A DNA stretch of 64,000 bases, from NCBI RefSeq assembly GCF_000725485.1, contig NZ_JOAG01000027.1:62001-126000 (forward strand). The letters run 5' to 3'. The stretch is from Nonomuraea candida (GTDB taxonomy: Bacteria > Actinomycetota > Actinomycetes > Streptosporangiales > Streptosporangiaceae). Shown in pieces: positions 62,865 through 64,000 of this stretch. Made by a program: the position numbers and the translations under genes. Each line of letters starts with the position of its first letter. Within the stretch, counting starts at the first letter, position 1. The notes under the pieces are model-generated. The model searched no databases. It worked only from the letters and a program-made list of their open reading frames with translations, and was not told the origin of the DNA.

Positions 62865-62952
62865 GGAAGATCCCGCACCCGAGTGACGTGCTGGAGGAGG
62901 CGCTGTGACGAGGAGCCCGCACCGGAGCGACGTGCTGGAGGAGGCGCTGTGA
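62861..62952 (+). repeat. 44-bp tandem repeat making two coupled 15-residue mini-ORFs
   Basis: The GACGCGCTGGAGGAGGCGCTGTGA end of gmhA is repeated with a 44-bp period, so GTGA junctions occur at 62861, 62905 and 62949. Between them lie two complete mini-ORFs, [15 protein letters not shown] (62861-62908) and [15 protein letters not shown] (62905-62952), each starting on the previous stop and each carrying GGAGG for the next. The last GTG is the hldE start. Best explained as duplication of a translational-coupling junction. Confidence 0.85.
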
Positions 62953-64000
62953 CGAGGAGCCCGCACCCGAGCGGCGCGGCGGAGGGGCCGCTGGTCGTCA
63001 TCGGCGACACGCTGCTCGACGTGGACGTCGAGGGCGACGCCGACCGGCTGTGCCCGGACGCGCCCGTGCCCGTGGTGGACGTGTCGGCCGAGCAGGCCAG
63101 GCCCGGCGGCGCCGGGCTGGCGGCGCTGCTGGCCGCGCGGGACGGCGCCGACGTGGTGCTGATCACCGCGGTCGGCGACGACCCCGACGGGCGCCGCCTG
63201 TGCGGGCTGCTGTCGGAGGAGGTCGATCTGGTACGCCTCCCGCTGCGCGGCGGCACCGTGCGCAAGACCAGGGTCAGGTCCAGGGGCCAGACGCTGGTCC
63301 GCCTGGACACCGGCGACGGCGTCGCCCGCTACTCCCCCACCCCGGAGGCGGCCGAGGCGATCGGCCGGGCCGGCGCGGTGCTGGTCTCCGACTACGGCAG
63401 GGGCGTGGCCAGGATGGCCGCCGAGCTGCTGAGCGACAGCGACGTGCCGGTGGTGTGGGACCCGCATCCGCGGGGCGAGCAGCCGATCCCCGGCTGCGCG
63501 CTGCTGACCCCCAGCGAGGCGGAGGCGAGACTGCTGTGCTCCTCCGGCTACCACGGCCCCGACCAGGCGGCGCGCCGGCTCGTACGGGCGCTGCGGGCCG
63601 AGGCGGTGGCCGTCACCACCGGCGAGCGCGGAGCCGCGCTCGCCGTGGCGGGCGGACCGCTGACCAAGGTGCCCCCTCCGGTGCGGGCCGGCGGCCAGGA
63701 CGCCTGCGGCGCGGGCGACCGGCTGGCCGCCGCCGCCGCGCTGGCGCTGCGCGACGGCGCCGGCGCCGAGGAGGCGGTCACCATGGGCGTCGGCGAGGCC
63801 TCGCGCTTCGTCGAGCGCGGCGGCGCCGCCGCCGTGAAGGTGCGCGAGCAGCGGCTGGGCGACCGGCCGCGCACGGCGCTGGAGGTGGCCCGGCTCACCC
63901 GGGCCTACGGCGGCCGCCTGATCGCCACGGGCGGCTGCTTCGACCTGCTGCACGCGGGCCACGTGAGCCTGCTGCGGCGGGCCAGGGCGCTGGGCGACGC
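62949..64000 (+). CDS. hldE: Bifunctional heptose-7-phosphate kinase/heptose-1-phosphate adenylyltransferase (HldE), 3' end outside window
   Basis: 350 codons are visible. The kinase domain is PfkB-type ('[19 protein letters not shown]', '[17 protein letters not shown]', '[18 protein letters not shown]'), with GAGD as the anion hole. At residue ~310 the nucleotidyltransferase begins: '[20 protein letters not shown]' (HxGH). It phosphorylates heptose 7-phosphate at C1 and later makes ADP-heptose. GTG at 62949 is coupled through the repeat to gmhA. Kinase substrate motif changes ('APVPVVDVS') are normal for the family. Confidence 0.93.
   Translation, partial: MTRSPHPSGAAEGPLVVIGDTLLDVDVEGDADRLCPDAPVPVVDVSAEQARPGGAGLAALLAARDGADVVLITAVGDDPDGRRLCGLLSEEVDLVRLPLRGGTVRKTRVRSRGQTLVRLDTGDGVARYSPTPEAAEAIGRAGAVLVSDYGRGVARMAAELLSDSDVPVVWDPHPRGEQPIPGCALLTPSEAEARLLCSSGYHGPDQAARRLVRALRAEAVAVTTGERGAALAVAGGPLTKVPPPVRAGGQDACGAGDRLAAAAALALRDGAGAEEAVTMGVGEASRFVERGGAAAVKVREQRLGDRPRTALEVARLTRAYGGRLIATGGCFDLLHAGHVSLLRRARALGD

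Overview
The window is very GC-rich, gene-dense DNA with GTG starts, four-base ATGA/GTGA stop-start overlaps, a complete Pup-proteasome gene set, WhiB and FHA proteins. This is a high-GC Gram-positive actinomycete. The tat-paf-prc-pup-dop-mpa order and the codon use suggest a Streptosporangiales-type genome (Nonomuraea-like), but that rank is inference.

Layout. 1-29 kb is mostly on the minus strand and is the extended Pup-proteasome neighbourhood. In minus-strand order it holds trmI, mpa/arc, hypF, a PLP lyase, an acyltransferase, dop, pup, an endonuclease VII-like gene, prcB, prcA, a secreted protein, pafA, two FKBP lipoproteins, a metal/Fe-S-type regulator, pafB, pafC, a small membrane gene, tatA, tatC and the start of a diacylglycerol-kinase-like gene. 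A plus-strand block (sugar-binding lipoprotein, ABC ATPase, DinB polymerase) sits between the pup/endonuclease pair and prcBA. Three items in this stretch look damaged: pafA carries two internal deletions, the endonuclease carries two compensating frameshifts, and the sugar ABC operon has no permeases, only a 51-codon coupled remnant.

28-38 kb has a double GNAT protein, a GAF-only protein, a 0.75-kb non-coding stretch, an RmlD-like reductase, an FHA protein, a site-2 protease, a RecB/Cas4-like nuclease and a NarL-type two-component pair. 38-44 kb is a full five-gene peptide/nickel-type ABC importer. 44-55 kb has metH, a HAD phosphatase, a universal stress protein, a PAC2 protein, a TetR-like protein without an HTH, the siroheme-side genes cbiX and hemD (fused to a winged helix), and peptide deformylase.

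55-64 kb is the most interesting block: a divergent, tightly coupled cluster with all three classes of ADP-heptose-pathway enzyme (GmhA, GmhB, HldE), three or four glycosyltransferases including a heptosyltransferase-type GT9, a NodU/CmcH carbamoyltransferase and a WhiB regulator. It predicts a carbamoylated, heptose-containing envelope glycan or glycoconjugate in a bacterium without LPS.

A second theme is minisatellites. Many intergenic gaps hold their own short tandem repeat (12, 16, 24, 25, 29, 34, 35, 36, 38, 44 or about 50 bp), and several proteins carry matching low-complexity insertions. I saw no rRNA, tRNA, CRISPR, IS element or phage gene.
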